A stretch of DNA of 64,000 nucleotides from Smittia aterrima (lineage: Eukaryota > Arthropoda > Insecta > Diptera > Chironomidae), in contig CP093831.1 of the NCBI GenBank assembly GCA_033063855.1, positions 19,840,001-19,904,000 of the forward strand, in the 5' to 3' direction. Shown one piece after another: positions 62,169-64,000 of this stretch (position 1 is the stretch's first letter; each line of letters starts with the position of its first letter). Below the pieces are notes generated by a model, which was given only the letters and a program-made list of their open reading frames with translations, was not told where the DNA came from and searched no databases. A program made the position numbers and the translations under genes.

Positions 62169-62987
62169 AGTTTCTTTCGTGGACTGCCAAAGAGATCAGT
62201 ACAAAGAACAATAACAAATCTCAAAGCTACGACTTGCCAGCCATCGAATAACTTTTGTCAATCATTGTAAATTTTTCATAAACTTAGAGACTTTTCCTTT
62301 TTTCAACGAAAACTTTTGCATTGTGTAATAACAGTATGTGCCAATAGCTCCAAGACAAGTATTTCATAAGTATTTAAGTGATATTCTATCACTGATAAGA
62401 GCGATTCGATGTGATCATCAAAAAGACGGAGAATATTTTCAAAGTATTTTCAATTATATCTCTAGAGAGACTCTTCTTCCATGAATTTCATTAGAAAACA
62501 AAAATTTATTTTTTACGATCTAGTTTTAGCGTTTGATTCTAGAAATTAAGACGATATTTTTTTAAAATAAAGTTTGATTAAAAAAAGTGTTACGGCTTAA
62601 TATGTTGACTTAGCCGCTAAGTCTTAACGTAAAACGTAAGAGAGTTTTGTTCGTAAAAGGAGAACTGAAAAATTACCTAAGACCAGTTTTATTAAAAAAA
62701 AATATTCAAGACCCCCTTGAGATGAACGTAATTTACGAACAAATTTACGTATAAAACGTGAAGACGTTTGAGGAGCGGAAAGCTTATCAGATATCAATTC
62801 GATTTGTGATTTGTGTTTATTTCCAGGAAAACACAGGTAAAATATTTATAGAACTACAAGGTTACGATTGACATTATATTGAACAAGAAATCCAATGCAG
62901 ATTCTAATTATTCTATGAAAACACATTTGAATGCAACAGATTATTGAAAGTAAACAAAGTAAAACTGTTGCATTTTTCATTATATAG
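62169..62987. other. Spacer between deltex and the RBR ligase gene
   Basis: Contains the deltex 3' UTR and polyadenylation signal (62566), then a 12-bp perfect inverted repeat (62646-62657 with 62732-62743, 74 bp apart). ATATAG directly before ATG 62988 could be a 3' splice site of a 5' UTR intron. Confidence 0.5.
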
Positions 62988-64000
62988 ATGAGCCAGAAAG
63001 TGATTGAAACCATTGATCTGACTTCGCCAGACAACTTCAGAAGTTCCAACAAGGAACCAGTTGATGTGGGCGTTAAAAGATTGAATTATGGAGGCCTGAT
63101 TATTGAAGTAGTTGAACCGAAAGCGAAGAAGCAATCGAAAACTATAGAGCTTAACATAGGATCGCAAGATGAAAACTCTCGTGACAAAGCCAATCAACGC
63201 GTCATCATTAGGAATGGAGAGAATAACGTTCCTAAAAAACCACAAGAAGTGCCAAACGAAAAGGCGAAGCCTATTGCAAAGCCTCCTATCATTATTCAAA
63301 ACAAAGTTGTAGTCAATAATGTGCAAATTAACGATCAAGCAGGAGCTGCTGGCTTATGGGCAATAGCTGCAAAGCAAGTACCATCACTTCCAGTTAAAGC
63401 TGCTGCAGTTCAAGCCAAATCGGAAATGTCATACTATGACGAGCTTCTTGAACTCGGCAAAAGTAAACTTCACAAGAATACTGAAGACTTTGTCTGTTCA
63501 GTCTGTAAGACATTTGTGTTCATTGGCAATGGAATTTTGCTCAAAGGATGTATGCACAGCATCTGCCGACCATGTTTAATAGAAGAAATTAAAACAAACT
63601 TTGATATGATGGGTCAAGTCAAATGCCCTTTCAACGGCGACAATGCAGAATCATGTGAAAGTATTCTGGAAGACGTCGAAGTCAAGGAGTTGCTTGGCAA
63701 AGATTATGAAGCATATGCACTTGATCTAATACAATCCTTGGATAATAGATATCGCGAAGAGGAAAGACGTGAACAAGAAGCTAAAAACAATGATATGCTT
63801 CCGTTGTTGCTGCAAGCCGAAGATCTTGATTTCAAAGAAAATTCGGAGGCATTTGAATGCGCAATTTGTTTCACTGAAGCTGAAATTGGCCAAGGCTTAA
63901 TACTTAAAAATTGTTTGCATAAATTTTGTAAGGATTGCTTGATTGAACAAGTTAAGCATGCTGAAGAATTTGAAGTTAAATGCCCCTTCGTTGATGAACA
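62988..64000 (+). CDS. HOIL-1/RBCK1-like RING ubiquitin ligase, 5' part, truncated by window edge
   Basis: Open from ATG 62988 to the end of the window (337 codons seen). The N-terminal 150 residues are charged and low complexity, with several VV/II patches. Then come two RING-like modules. Module 1 is around residues 168-245 (CSVC, CMHSICRPC, CPF) and module 2 around residues 287-337 (CAIC, CLHKFCKDC, CPF). Module 2 matches the RING1 of HOIL-1/RBCK1 proteins (ILKNCLHKFCKDCL, HAEEFEVKCPF). Each module is preceded by a similar leader (ELLELGKSKLHKN; LLLQAEDLDFKEN), so the whole unit appears duplicated. The family transfers ubiquitin by an RBR mechanism, but IBR and RING2 would lie beyond the window and cannot be checked. 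The start may be preceded by a 5' UTR intron. Confidence 0.82.
   Translation, partial: MSQKVIETIDLTSPDNFRSSNKEPVDVGVKRLNYGGLIIEVVEPKAKKQSKTIELNIGSQDENSRDKANQRVIIRNGENNVPKKPQEVPNEKAKPIAKPPIIIQNKVVVNNVQINDQAGAAGLWAIAAKQVPSLPVKAAAVQAKSEMSYYDELLELGKSKLHKNTEDFVCSVCKTFVFIGNGILLKGCMHSICRPCLIEEIKTNFDMMGQVKCPFNGDNAESCESILEDVEVKELLGKDYEAYALDLIQSLDNRYREEERREQEAKNNDMLPLLLQAEDLDFKENSEAFECAICFTEAEIGQGLILKNCLHKFCKDCLIEQVKHAEEFEVKCPFVDE

Overview
The window is AT-rich animal nuclear DNA. Introns are mostly 50-65 bp with GT-AG borders, intergenic spacers are large and AT-rich, and the proteins are clear orthologues of Drosophila genes (trpl, Hyperkinetic, Art8, deltex). It is best read as an insect, most likely a nematoceran (midge-like) dipteran. 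That placement is inference from protein resemblance and genome style. Exon borders below were built by hand from splice sites. For ppk, trpl, Hk, APPBP2, Art8, lipase, smoothelin and deltex the summed exon lengths are divisible by three.

Layout, left to right. 1554-5116 (+): a DEG/ENaC (pickpocket) gene whose reading frame joins two complete channel subunits head to tail. 6423-11752 (+): a TRPC-type channel, trpl. 16362-17927 (+): Hyperkinetic (Hk), the Kv beta subunit, followed by a long in-frame extension to 18962 interrupted only by two UGA codons. A GC-rich 43-bp minisatellite (15102-15266) lies in its 5' region. 23110-26182 (-): an APPBP2-like TPR protein, divergent from Art8 (26677-27843, +), which is tail to tail with an acid lipase (27927-29430, -). 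Directly upstream of the lipase is a decayed second lipase (about 29587-30330, -).

31358-54715 (-): a very large smoothelin-type cytoskeletal gene. It has a 6.7-kb exon, three smoothelin motifs, and two alternative 3' ends: a C-terminal calponin-homology domain, or a 1,241-codon terminal exon. 60182-62168 (+): deltex. 62988 to the window edge (+): the 5' part of an RBR/HOIL-1-like E3 ligase carrying two tandem RING-like modules.

The genes do not form one pathway. There is a loose theme of neuronal or sensory excitability on the left (ppk, trpl, Hk) and ubiquitin or cytoskeletal functions on the right. The most notable observations are: (i) an 83-nt APPBP2 intron made almost entirely of a copied coding segment of the neighbouring lipase gene, a candidate for recent intron birth; (ii) two introns of that lipase gene that resemble each other; (iii) the double-UGA Hk extension; (iv) the fused ppk-ppk reading frame; (v) a TRPL-type body with a TRP-type GWL C-terminus.
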